Shown one piece after another: positions 43,792-52,128 of a stretch of 64,000 bases of DNA (its first letter is position 1; each line of letters starts with the position of its first letter). Under the pieces are notes generated by a model. It was given only the letters and a program-made list of their open reading frames with translations, searched no databases and had not been told where the DNA came from. A program made the translations under genes and the position numbers. Source of the stretch: Bacteroidota bacterium (GTDB taxonomy: Bacteria > Bacteroidota > Bacteroidia > Chitinophagales > Chitinophagaceae); the NCBI GenBank assembly GCA_947457075.1, contig CANGUG010000012.1, positions 39,247 through 103,246 of the forward strand. Reading direction: 5' to 3'.

Positions 43792-46164
43792 ATGCAACGT
43801 TCTATAAAAAATTTAGTGGTTTTAGGAAGTGGTGTAATGGGCTCAAGAATTGCATGCCATTTTGCTGGTGTGGGTGTTAAAGTGTTATTACTTGATCGAT
43901 TAACGCCAGGTGCGGAGACATCTACCAATAAAAAAGAGCGTAATAAATTAGTAGATGATTCTTTAACTGCATCGATAAAATCAAACCCCTCTCCTTTATA
44001 TACAAGCAATGTTGCTAAGTTAATTACGACAGGTAATTTTACAGATGATATTGCTAAAATAGCAAATGCAGATTGGATTATTGAAGTTGTTGTAGAAAGA
44101 TTAGACATCAAAAAATTAATTTACGACGAAGTAGAAAAATACAGAAAGCCTGGAACATTAGTAAGTTCAAATACATCGGGAATTCCTATTCATATGATGG
44201 CGGAAGGAAGAAGTGAAGATTTTCAAAAACATTTTTGTGGTACCCACTTTTTTAATCCTCCAAGATATTTACGTTTATTAGAGATAATACCTACCCCTAA
44301 AACAGATCCTGCAGTCATTGATTTCTTCATGCATTATGGCGATGTGTATTTAGGTAAAACAACGGTGCTATGCAAGGACACACCCGCCTTTATCGCAAAT
44401 CGCGTTGGCGTTTTTAGTATGATGAGTGTTGTGCATATCATGGAAAAATTAGGATTAACAATCGATGAGATAGAAGCATTGACAGGCCCAATTATGGGTC
44501 GTCCCAAATCAGCTACCTTCCGTACAGCCGATGTGGTGGGTATAGATACTTTGGTAAAAGTGGCTAAAGGGGTTGCTGACAATTGTCCAAACGACGAAGC
44601 TAAAGCAACTTTTGCGCTTCCAAGCTGGCTTGAAAAAATGGTAGCGGAAAACTGGCTGGGAGATAAAACAGGGCAAGGATTCTTTAAGAAAGTAAAAACT
44701 GCTACAAGCAAAGAAATCTTAACCTTGAATTTAAAAACCTTTGAATACGAACCACGTAATAAACCAAAATTTGCTTCCATTGCTGCGGCTAAAGCCATTG
44801 AGCATTTACCTGAACGTATAAAAGTTTTATATGCTGGCAAGGATAAAGCTGCTGAATTTGTGCGTGCTTTTCACCATGCCCTTTTCTCTTATATTAGTTT
44901 CCGAATTCCTGAAATTAGTGATGAAACTTATCGAATAGATGATGCCTTAAAAGCAGGTTTTGGTTGGGAAATTGGTGCATTTGAAAGCTGGGATGCTTTA
45001 GGTGTTACACAAGTAATGGCGGACATGAAAACAGCAGGGGTCCCCTTTGCACCTTGGGTTGAAACCATGACTAACAAAGGGATGTCCTTTTTCACTGTAA
45101 AGGAAGGCAAGCGTTATTACTATGATGTTTCATCACAGGATTATAAAATAATTCCAGGTGCTGCGTCCTTTATTATTTTATCTGACCTTAAAGAAAAAAC
45201 CATTTGGAAAAATGTTGCTTGCAATATGGTAGATATGGGGGATGGCATTGCAGGACTTAGCTGGAATACTAAAATGAATAGTATTGGAGGCGAAGTATTA
45301 GAAGGTTTAAATAAATCCATTGCTATTGCCGAAGAAAAATGCAACGGCTTGGTTATTGCCAACGAAGGAAATTTATTTAGTGCAGGTGCTAATGTTGGAA
45401 TGATTTTTATGTTGGCCATTGAACAAGATTATGAAGAACTAGACATGGCGATTCGCACTTTTCAAAATACCATGATGCGTGTACGTTACTCCTCTATACC
45501 AGTAGGCATTGCCCCACACGGTTTAACATTAGGAGGTGGATGTGAAATGAATTTACATGCCGATACCATTGCTGCAGCAGCTGAGACCTATGTTGGTCTT
45601 GTGGAATTGGGCATTGGCGTAATTCCTGGTGGTGGTGGAACCAAGGAATTTGTGTTAAGGGCTTCTGATGAAATGCATGTGGACGAACCAGACTCCATTA
45701 CTTTGAAAAATAGATTTTTAAAAATTGCAACCGCAAAAGTGGCCACATCTGCACATGAAGCAATGGAAATGGGAATTTTTAGAAAAGGACAGGACCATAT
45801 TGTATTGAACCAATCACGTCGCATTGCCAAAGCAAAAGAGCAGGTATTAAATTTGTACAATGCAGGTTACACACAAGCACAACAAAGAACCGATATTAAG
45901 GTATTAGGTAAGTCTGCACTTGGTGCACTTTACGCTGGTATTAACGCTATGTGGAGAGGTGGCTATGCAACAGACCATGATAAATTAGTCGCAAAAAAAT
46001 TAGCTTTTGTCATGTGTGGAGGTGATTTAAGTGAAGCCAGTTTAGTTAACGAACAATACTTATTGGATTTAGAAAGAGAGGCTTTCTTGAGTTTATGTGG
46101 AGAGAAGAAAACATTGGAGCGAATCCAATCAGTAATTACTTCCGGCAGACCTATTCGAAACTAA
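43792..46164 (+). CDS. 3-hydroxyacyl-CoA dehydrogenase / enoyl-CoA hydratase fusion (FadN-like)
   Basis: A 790-residue bifunctional beta-oxidation enzyme. The N-terminal NAD-binding dehydrogenase part contains GSGVMGSRIACHFAGVG (12-28), NTSGIP and HFFNPPRYLRLLEIIP, and a second 3HCDH domain follows. The C-terminal crotonase part contains GLVIANEGNLFSAGANVGMI and GLVELGIGVIPGGGGTKEFV. The domain order (dehydrogenase first) and length match Bacillus FadN rather than E. coli FadB, where the hydratase comes first. No thiolase or acyl-CoA dehydrogenase gene is adjacent, although those are the usual operon partners. Confidence 0.92.
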   Translation: MQRSIKNLVVLGSGVMGSRIACHFAGVGVKVLLLDRLTPGAETSTNKKERNKLVDDSLTASIKSNPSPLYTSNVAKLITTGNFTDDIAKIANADWIIEVVVERLDIKKLIYDEVEKYRKPGTLVSSNTSGIPIHMMAEGRSEDFQKHFCGTHFFNPPRYLRLLEIIPTPKTDPAVIDFFMHYGDVYLGKTTVLCKDTPAFIANRVGVFSMMSVVHIMEKLGLTIDEIEALTGPIMGRPKSATFRTADVVGIDTLVKVAKGVADNCPNDEAKATFALPSWLEKMVAENWLGDKTGQGFFKKVKTATSKEILTLNLKTFEYEPRNKPKFASIAAAKAIEHLPERIKVLYAGKDKAAEFVRAFHHALFSYISFRIPEISDETYRIDDALKAGFGWEIGAFESWDALGVTQVMADMKTAGVPFAPWVETMTNKGMSFFTVKEGKRYYYDVSSQDYKIIPGAASFIILSDLKEKTIWKNVACNMVDMGDGIAGLSWNTKMNSIGGEVLEGLNKSIAIAEEKCNGLVIANEGNLFSAGANVGMIFMLAIEQDYEELDMAIRTFQNTMMRVRYSSIPVGIAPHGLTLGGGCEMNLHADTIAAAAETYVGLVELGIGVIPGGGGTKEFVLRASDEMHVDEPDSITLKNRFLKIATAKVATSAHEAMEMGIFRKGQDHIVLNQSRRIAKAKEQVLNLYNAGYTQAQQRTDIKVLGKSALGALYAGINAMWRGGYATDHDKLVAKKLAFVMCGGDLSEASLVNEQYLLDLEREAFLSLCGEKKTLERIQSVITSGRPIRN

Positions 46165-46191
46165 TGTAAAATTTGTTGGAATAAACCTTAT

Positions 46192-46220
46192 AAAAAAGGA
46201 GCTCAATGAGCTCCTTTTTT
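46192..46220 (+). terminator. Terminator of the FadN-like gene
   Basis: A 13-bp perfect stem, AAAAAAGGAGCTC with GAGCTCCTTTTTT around an AAT loop. It lies 27 bases after the stop and has A- and T-runs on both sides, so it may also serve the convergent epimerase gene that ends at 46235. Confidence 0.9.
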
Positions 46221-46234
46221 ATGGTCAGCACCCT

Positions 46235-47152
46235 TTATAATAACTGATTTAATGCCGTATCAATATTGCCATAGTCAAAATCAAAACCTGCAGCTTGTAT
46301 TTTTGAACTTGATACATTAGCACTTTTAAGCACTTCGATACTCATTTCTCCAAGCATTATTTTTAACACAAAAACAGGAACAGGGATTGTTAAATAAAAT
46401 TTATTCATTTTGGCAGCAATGGCCAATACTAAGTCCTTATTGTTTAAAGGTGTTGGTGCCACCGCATTATACACCCCTTCTATTGCAGGATTTTCTGTTG
46501 CGAACCCTATCATTTTACATAAATCCTGCTGATGAATCCAACTCACCATTTGTGAGCCAGGACCCAAAATACTAGCAACACCCCATTTGGCTGGTTTAAT
46601 AAATTCAGCCAAGGCCCCACCTCTTTTATTCAATACAATACCAATTCTAAATTGAACAAGTCTTATACCCAATGCTTTTACAGGATGAACACTCTCCTCC
46701 CATAATTTACAGGTGGCCCCTAAAAAAGAAGGATCAAATGGATCTGTTTCTTTAAACCCATTTTGTAATGATGCTGGGGTATCAGGACCATACCAGCCAA
46801 TGGCGGATGCAGCAATCACAGTTTTAACTTTATGTTTATTTTCTTGTAAGGCTTTTACAAGCAACGCACCTGATTGTACCCTACTATCTAAAATTTCCTG
46901 CTTCCGTTTTTGGGTCCACCTTTTTGTGGCGACACTTTCACCAGCTAAATGTACAATGATATCCGCTTGTGCTAAGGCAATGGGATCAATAAACTGTTTT
47001 TCAATATCCCATTTCGCATACGTCAACTGCGGACGACTTGAATTACGATCTCCCCTTGTTAAAACAATTACTGAATTCCCCTTGTCAATAAAATAATTGG
47101 TAAGGGCCTGCCCCACCATGCCCGTACCTCCGGTAATTAGTATTGTTTGCAT
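46235..47152 (-). CDS. TIGR01777 family NAD-dependent epimerase-like protein
   Basis: A 305-residue extended-SDR protein of the YfcH/SulA-like family. The NAD loop is ITGGTGMVGQAL (residues 5-16). AGESVATKRWTQKRKQEILDSRV and SAIGWYGPD are family hallmarks, with the catalytic Ser/Tyr pair seen as AASAIGWYG. The C-terminal half contains FRIGIVLNKRGGAL and QMVSWIHQQDLC. Its substrate is unknown; it is often near division or cell-wall genes by chance of synteny. Its -7 box (TAACTTTG) ends four bases before the ATG. Confidence 0.9.
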   Translation of the reverse strand: MQTILITGGTGMVGQALTNYFIDKGNSVIVLTRGDRNSSRPQLTYAKWDIEKQFIDPIALAQADIIVHLAGESVATKRWTQKRKQEILDSRVQSGALLVKALQENKHKVKTVIAASAIGWYGPDTPASLQNGFKETDPFDPSFLGATCKLWEESVHPVKALGIRLVQFRIGIVLNKRGGALAEFIKPAKWGVASILGPGSQMVSWIHQQDLCKMIGFATENPAIEGVYNAVAPTPLNNKDLVLAIAAKMNKFYLTIPVPVFVLKIMLGEMSIEVLKSANVSSSKIQAAGFDFDYGNIDTALNQLL

Positions 47153-47156
47153 AGTG

Positions 47157-47164
47157 CAAAGTTA
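47157..47164 (-). promoter_or_regulatory. -7 box abutting the epimerase-like gene start
   Basis: TAACTTTG on the minus strand matches TAnnTTTG fully and is followed by CACT and the ATG at 47152. The upstream sequence is the T-tract of the ftsZ terminator, so no clear -33 exists. Confidence 0.4.
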
Positions 47165-47177
47165 GGGGATCTGCTAA

Positions 47178-47202
47178 GAAAAACCCCCGCTTTCGCGGGG
47201 GT
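47178..47202 (-). terminator. Second copy of the ftsZ terminator
   Basis: ACCCCCGC-GAAA-GCGGGGGT on the minus strand (47202-47183) followed by TTTTTC. It is identical in stem and loop to the hairpin at 47271-47290, 88 bp away. Confidence 0.85.
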
Positions 47203-47206
47203 GAGT

Positions 47207-47253
47207 AGTTTTATCAGCGCTTATTTTTTCCCAATTAAAGCGCTGATAAAACT
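47207..47253. repeat. 16-bp perfect inverted repeat between the two terminators
   Basis: AGTTTTATCAGCGCTT (47207-47222) is the reverse complement of 47238-47253, with a 15-base AT-rich loop. No T-run follows either arm. It sits centrally between the two identical terminator hairpins. Confidence 0.9.
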
Positions 47254-47263
47254 TACAATCTAA

Positions 47264-47290
47264 ATAAAAAACCCCCGCTTTCGCGGGGGT
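47264..47290 (-). terminator. Terminator of the mraZ-ftsZ cluster
   Basis: On the minus strand ACCCCCGC-GAAA-GCGGGGGT (47290-47271) is followed by TTTTTA, 33 bases after the ftsZ stop. An 8-bp GC stem with a GAAA loop and T-run is a strong intrinsic terminator. Confidence 0.9.
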
Positions 47291-47323
47291 TACAACTAAA
47301 TCAACTGTACCATAAAAACATTT

Positions 47324-49321
47324 TTAGTCCGGTTTCTTACCATCCAAAAAAGTATTGATGGTAGAAATTTGGCCATTGTTATTTTCGTCTTGGTCCACTG
47401 TGTACTTACTATAATAGTTTTCTACAGAAGCCAATGTATTTCCGAACAAATCCATATTGCGTCTAACATAAGCGGGCACTTCATCAAATTCAGCATTTGG
47501 ATCATTACCAATATTAAACGATAGATTTCTTAATTTTTGAATACGCTCACGTACTTTTCTTCTTTGTTCTTCAGAATCATCCAAAGGCATTTCAACTTTT
47601 TGTGCAGCAGGTCTTGGTGCAGAATGCTCATCTCTAACCACCAATTGCATTGTAGGCGCTTCCTCTACCGACATTCTTAAAGAACTTTCATATTCGTTTT
47701 GGCTAGCTTCCACCACAGGAGAAGCTGACTCAATTGCTGGAGTTGCTTTCGCTACAATGCTTTCCTCATTTGAATTTACTGTTTCATTATCTGCATATAT
47801 GTTAGCAGGCTTATTTAGGGAAAAGCTATTAGCTGTATCCACCTTTGATTCATTCATGTCAAGTTCAAAAACAATTTCGGTACTAATTTCTTCCTCCATT
47901 GCTGGAACTGAAACATATACATTGTTTTCTATAATTGGTGCAACTTCCTCATAGGTACTTAATTGAATGGCCGCATCCATCTCATTGGTATTATAACCCA
48001 ACTCGTTCTCGGCTTCAATATTTATAGCAGATTCAATGGTCAAATCAGCAAATTCTGCGGCTTCCTCATACGTAGTTTCAGTTTGAGTGATCGCTTCCTC
48101 CTCTGTCGTAAGGTCAAAGGAAAATACCACTGGTTCCTCCACTGTTGTGTCTAATACTAAATGATTATTTAGCTCAACTTGATTTTCTACGTTCACCGTA
48201 TTTTGTAATGGCGCCTCTTGGAAAGAAGCCTCCGTTCCATTTTGGTCATTTGCAGTTGGCATGGCAGTTTCGGTAGCTTCAGTAGCCAATGTAACAACAA
48301 TCTTTTCCTCGATAGGGGCAACTTCCTTTTTTGTCTCCTCCTTTTTAAAAGGATCTTTTCCTTCAAAACCGGTTGCAATTAAGGTAATGCCAATTTTTTC
48401 ACCTAGGGTGTCATCATAGCCACTTCCCATGATCACGTCACTGTTCTCACCAGTACGCTCACGCAAAATATTACTGATTACCTCAAGTTCATCCATACTA
48501 CATTCAAAATCACCCTCTGCACTATTAATGTTCAATAAAATCCATTTAGCTCCTTTAATATCGTTGTCATTTAATAAAGGCGAATTCAAGGCTTCCTCAA
48601 TAGCTCTTTGTGCCCTGTTTTCTCCCTCTACTTCGGCCTTACCTAAAATGGCCACTCCACCATTTTTCATAACGGTACAAACGTCCGCAAAATCCACAAT
48701 AATATGACCACGACTGTTAATTACATCTGTGATACACTTTGCTGCAGTGGCCAAAACGTTATCTGCTTTGGTAAATGCCTCTTTCATTTTTAAATTACCG
48801 TATTGAACACGTAATTTATCGTTTGAAATAACCAGCAAAGTATCTACTAATGGTTTTAACTGATTAATCCCATCCTCGGCTTGTTTTTGACGACGTGGGC
48901 CTTCAAATCCAAAGGGAGTGGTTACAATTCCTACCGTCAAAATGCCTAAATCCTTACAAATTTTTGCAATAATTGGTGCACCACCCGTACCGGTTCCACC
49001 ACCCATACCAACGGTGATAAATGCCATTTTGGTATTTACCTCCAATATTTTCTTGATTTCTTCTAAAGATTCTTCAGTAGCCAATTTACCCACAGAAGGA
49101 TCCGCACCTGCACCCAAACCCTGGGTTAAATGGGGCCCTAATTGAATTTTATTGGGAACCGGGCTTTGTTCAATTGCTTTAGAATCGGTATTGCATATGA
49201 TAAAGTCAACTCCTTCAATATCTTGGTGAAACATGAAATTCACGGCATTGCTACCGCCACCACCAACGCCTAGGACTTTGATGATGGATGATTTTTGCTT
49301 TGGTAAGTCAAATTGAATCAT
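47324..49321 (-). CDS. ftsZ: Cell division protein FtsZ with long acidic linker
   Basis: A 665-residue tubulin homolog that polymerises into the division ring. The GTPase core (1-320) has GVGGGGSNAVNFM (18-30), the tubulin signature GGGTGTGG (107-114) and NTDSKA. About 290 acidic, low-complexity residues follow, rich in Glu, Thr and Asn, a linker much longer than E. coli's. The conserved peptide that docks FtsA, EVPAYVRRN (about 614-622), is then followed by 43 further residues. It is last in the cluster, 102 bases after ftsA, and is followed by two terminators. Confidence 0.96.
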   Translation of the reverse strand: MIQFDLPKQKSSIIKVLGVGGGGSNAVNFMFHQDIEGVDFIICNTDSKAIEQSPVPNKIQLGPHLTQGLGAGADPSVGKLATEESLEEIKKILEVNTKMAFITVGMGGGTGTGGAPIIAKICKDLGILTVGIVTTPFGFEGPRRQKQAEDGINQLKPLVDTLLVISNDKLRVQYGNLKMKEAFTKADNVLATAAKCITDVINSRGHIIVDFADVCTVMKNGGVAILGKAEVEGENRAQRAIEEALNSPLLNDNDIKGAKWILLNINSAEGDFECSMDELEVISNILRERTGENSDVIMGSGYDDTLGEKIGITLIATGFEGKDPFKKEETKKEVAPIEEKIVVTLATEATETAMPTANDQNGTEASFQEAPLQNTVNVENQVELNNHLVLDTTVEEPVVFSFDLTTEEEAITQTETTYEEAAEFADLTIESAINIEAENELGYNTNEMDAAIQLSTYEEVAPIIENNVYVSVPAMEEEISTEIVFELDMNESKVDTANSFSLNKPANIYADNETVNSNEESIVAKATPAIESASPVVEASQNEYESSLRMSVEEAPTMQLVVRDEHSAPRPAAQKVEMPLDDSEEQRRKVRERIQKLRNLSFNIGNDPNAEFDEVPAYVRRNMDLFGNTLASVENYYSKYTVDQDENNNGQISTINTFLDGKKPD

Positions 49322-49379
49322 TCTTTTGTTTTTAAATGGGTTAGTTAGTTGGTAGTTAGTATGTTCGAAATTACTTTAT

Positions 49380-49408
49380 TTATAAAATTGTAGGTAGAAA
49401 TTTTATAA
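49380..49408. repeat. 10-bp inverted repeat in the ftsA-ftsZ gap
   Basis: TTATAAAATT (49380-49389) and AATTTTATAA (49399-49408) are perfect inverted repeats around a nine-base loop. They lie 15 to 44 bases after the ftsA stop on the transcript and before ftsZ. No T-run follows, so termination is unlikely; an operator or RNA-stability element is possible. Confidence 0.55.
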
Positions 49409-49423
49409 CCATAATGTGGGTAA

Positions 49424-50854
49424 TTATTGTTGGAAAGTTTTATCGTCATCCTCCGCAAAAATTTCAATCAAATTTTGCTTAAAGGAGTCCCAAAAATTCT
49501 TTCTTATTGTGTATTTATCACCTGTGATTTGAGCCGTTCCCGCTAACTCTTCCTGATTTCTTTCCCCAAAAACACCTGTAGTTGTAGTAGGGTTTAAAGT
49601 CGTTGCAGTAGCCTTTTCCATATCTACGGTTAAGGACTTTGGCACTTCTACTTTTTTGAAATTTTCGGTAAACTTTTTATTATTTCGCTCAAAGTCGTTA
49701 TATCCTTTTAAAATTAATCCTAAACAAGTTGAATACATTGGCTTTTTAAGCTCGTCAATATGATTAGGTGCTAAATGCTCGTTAGGCAATCCAATTCTTG
49801 CATTTAAGCCAGTTGTATATTCAGTTAATTGAATCAAATGCTTTAATTGAGAACCTCCCCCTGTTAAAATAATTCCTCCATTTAACAAACGGCTATCTAA
49901 ATCCACCAATTTCAAATGATAAGAAACAAATTCCAAAATTTCAGTCATTCTAGCTTGAATAATACTCGCTAAACTTTTTACACTAATTTCTTTGGCAGGC
50001 ATTCCTTTTAATCCTGGAATGGTAATGTATTGATTGGCATTTGCTTCCGTATCTAATGCGCTTCCAAACTGCACTTTCATTGCTTCCGCTTGGCTTTTTA
50101 ATACGCCTAATCCTAATCGAATATCATTGGTAATATTTTCTCCTCCAAATGGAATCACTGCTGTATGCTTTAAAATTCCATCATAAAATATAGCAAGGTC
50201 ACTCGTACCACCTCCAATATCTAAAATAGCCACACCCGCCTCTAAATCAATATCGCTCATAACCGCACTAGCCGAAGCTAAAGGTTGTAAAACCAAGTCT
50301 TTTGTTGATAAACCACTTCTTTCAACTGAACGATTAATATTGCGGATGGCGTTTCTGTCTCCCGTTAAAATTAAAAAGTTAGCACCTACTTTTACGCCAT
50401 TTACTCCAATTGGCTCTTTTACATTAGCGTTGTTGTCAACATAAAACTCCTGTGGAATAACATCAATAATTTGATCTCCTGCAGGAATAAATGTCTTTTT
50501 TTGATTGCTAATTAACAAATCAATCTCTTCTGCTTTTATTTCGTTGTCAGGATCCTGTCTTACAATATCACCACGAGTTTGCAAACTTTTAATATGATGG
50601 CCAGCAATACCAACATATACTTCTTTGATTTCAAGATCTTTGTTGCTTTTATGGCAATTTTCCAATGCTTGATGAATTGCTTTAATGGTTTGGTCAATAT
50701 TTAACACTTGACCATGTTGCACCCCATTACTGTTGGCTCTACCAAATCCCAGGATTTCTAATTTACCAAATTCGTTTTTTCTACCTGCAATCGCAGCAAT
50801 TTTTGTAGTACCAATGTCCAAGCCTACAATGATAGGATTATCGTTTTGACTCAT
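49424..50854 (-). CDS. ftsA: Cell division protein FtsA
   Basis: A 476-residue actin-like ATPase that ties FtsZ to the membrane. The phosphate-1 loop is IVGLDIGTTKIAAI (8-21) and the phosphate-2 loop is GVAILDIGGGTSDLAIF. The 1C-domain region lies at about 85-165, and the adenosine loop is GIILTGGGSQL. The C-terminus ends with an amphipathic segment, KNFWDSFKQNLIEIFAED, that fits the membrane-targeting helix. It lies between ftsQ (20 bases upstream) and ftsZ. Confidence 0.95.
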   Translation of the reverse strand: MSQNDNPIIVGLDIGTTKIAAIAGRKNEFGKLEILGFGRANSNGVQHGQVLNIDQTIKAIHQALENCHKSNKDLEIKEVYVGIAGHHIKSLQTRGDIVRQDPDNEIKAEEIDLLISNQKKTFIPAGDQIIDVIPQEFYVDNNANVKEPIGVNGVKVGANFLILTGDRNAIRNINRSVERSGLSTKDLVLQPLASASAVMSDIDLEAGVAILDIGGGTSDLAIFYDGILKHTAVIPFGGENITNDIRLGLGVLKSQAEAMKVQFGSALDTEANANQYITIPGLKGMPAKEISVKSLASIIQARMTEILEFVSYHLKLVDLDSRLLNGGIILTGGGSQLKHLIQLTEYTTGLNARIGLPNEHLAPNHIDELKKPMYSTCLGLILKGYNDFERNNKKFTENFKKVEVPKSLTVDMEKATATTLNPTTTTGVFGERNQEELAGTAQITGDKYTIRKNFWDSFKQNLIEIFAEDDDKTFQQ

Positions 50855-50874
50855 TTTTATAGTTTTTTAGTTGT

Positions 50875-52128
50875 TTAGTTGTTGTTTGAATTAGGCTGTT
50901 TGGGCATTTCTGCTTTGGCAGACTTCTTCGTATTGTTTAACGTTTTATTAGTTACTTTATTGTTTTCTTTAATAGTTGTTTTTTTAACTTTCTCTTGCTT
51001 CTTTTCCGATTGGGGCTTTTTAACCTCTTTAGGCTTTTTGTCCCCTTTTGTCACCACTTTCTTCTCCCCCTTAACCAATGGTTTTGGATCCGGCTTCTTC
51101 TCCCCTTTAATGGGTTGTTTTTTATCTACTACCTTCTTATTCACGCTTTTGTTTTTGGAGATAGTATCTTGTTTCTTTTTAGGGGTGGTATCCAAGGCTT
51201 TTTTGAGAAGGTCAAGTGACAGGGAAGCTTTCTTTTGGGCACTATCCCCTAAACTAGCAATAGCAACTAATGGCTGGGTAGCGTCTGCATTTTTGTTGGC
51301 CTCCGCTAAACTGTCAATTTTTATCATTGGCATCATGCCATTAGAATATTGTAAGGGCTGCATGCCTTTTTTTAACGCTACAATTTGATGATCAAAACGA
51401 GCATCCAATACTTCATAAGCATTAATCCCCGATGGAACCCATACTTTTTTATAGAAAGTGTAAAGTCTATTTAATTTGTCTTCTAAATGCTCGATAGAAC
51501 CAATAAGAACAAGATGGTCTCCTAAAGTGGGTACAATTTCAAAATCTCCACTTGACGCTATATTCACTTGTGCAATTTGCGCCATAAAAAAACTATCCTT
51601 ATGCACGATGGAAGCAAACTGTAAAATGTTTTTGAGTAAAGTACTGTCCGGTTTGGATAACTTTTCTTGATCAGAAGGAAAATTGGTAAATACAGGTAAT
51701 CTCACTGCTGACAATTGCCTTAGTGGCAAACGTTGGGCAACACTATCAATATAAAAACTATTACCTGAGGCAGTAAATACGCGCGCGATAGGAATTCTTT
51801 GTTCAATAACTACTTGTAATTGCTGTAGATTGTCTATAAATAAATTGGACTTATTAACCCAATTTGTTTTTAATAAGCTTTGTTCAATTTTATTCAAATT
51901 AATCTCTCCAATTGGGGTACCTACTTTAACACCTTGTTCATGTATAAGTTTCAGGATTTCTTTTTCATCAATAAATACCATACCTGGCGCATTCCCTTTT
52001 AATTCAATATGAATACCAGCACATTTTTTTGTTGACTTAGCACGCCAGGTGAAAGCAAATAATACAATTAATGCTATTCCTGCAAGTGACCAAAGTACTC
52101 TTTCTAATATGTATTTCCAGTTTCTCAT
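50875..52128 (-). CDS. ftsQ: Cell division protein FtsQ with long lysine-rich tail
   Basis: A 417-residue divisome protein. A short cytoplasmic start, MRNWKYILERVLW, precedes one transmembrane segment (about 10-28). A POTRA domain (about 35-110, with the DEKEILKLIHEQGVKVG region) and the FtsQ beta domain reach to about residue 270. From about 300 to the end the protein is a lysine-rich, low-complexity tail (KKPDPKPLVKGEKK, KEVKKPQSEKKQEKVKK). The start is the ATG at 52128, which overlaps the murC stop as ATGA; an upstream TTG/ATG reading to 52164 would overlap murC by 40 bases. The tail should be periplasmic. Confidence 0.9.
   Translation of the reverse strand: MRNWKYILERVLWSLAGIALIVLFAFTWRAKSTKKCAGIHIELKGNAPGMVFIDEKEILKLIHEQGVKVGTPIGEINLNKIEQSLLKTNWVNKSNLFIDNLQQLQVVIEQRIPIARVFTASGNSFYIDSVAQRLPLRQLSAVRLPVFTNFPSDQEKLSKPDSTLLKNILQFASIVHKDSFFMAQIAQVNIASSGDFEIVPTLGDHLVLIGSIEHLEDKLNRLYTFYKKVWVPSGINAYEVLDARFDHQIVALKKGMQPLQYSNGMMPMIKIDSLAEANKNADATQPLVAIASLGDSAQKKASLSLDLLKKALDTTPKKKQDTISKNKSVNKKVVDKKQPIKGEKKPDPKPLVKGEKKVVTKGDKKPKEVKKPQSEKKQEKVKKTTIKENNKVTNKTLNNTKKSAKAEMPKQPNSNNN

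Noticed and set aside
50879..51388. A 169-residue hydrophobic open frame on the plus strand
   Set aside because: It is antisense to the lysine-rich FtsQ tail; AAA codons read as TTT give Phe/Leu by reversal. No independent start signal or homology is seen.
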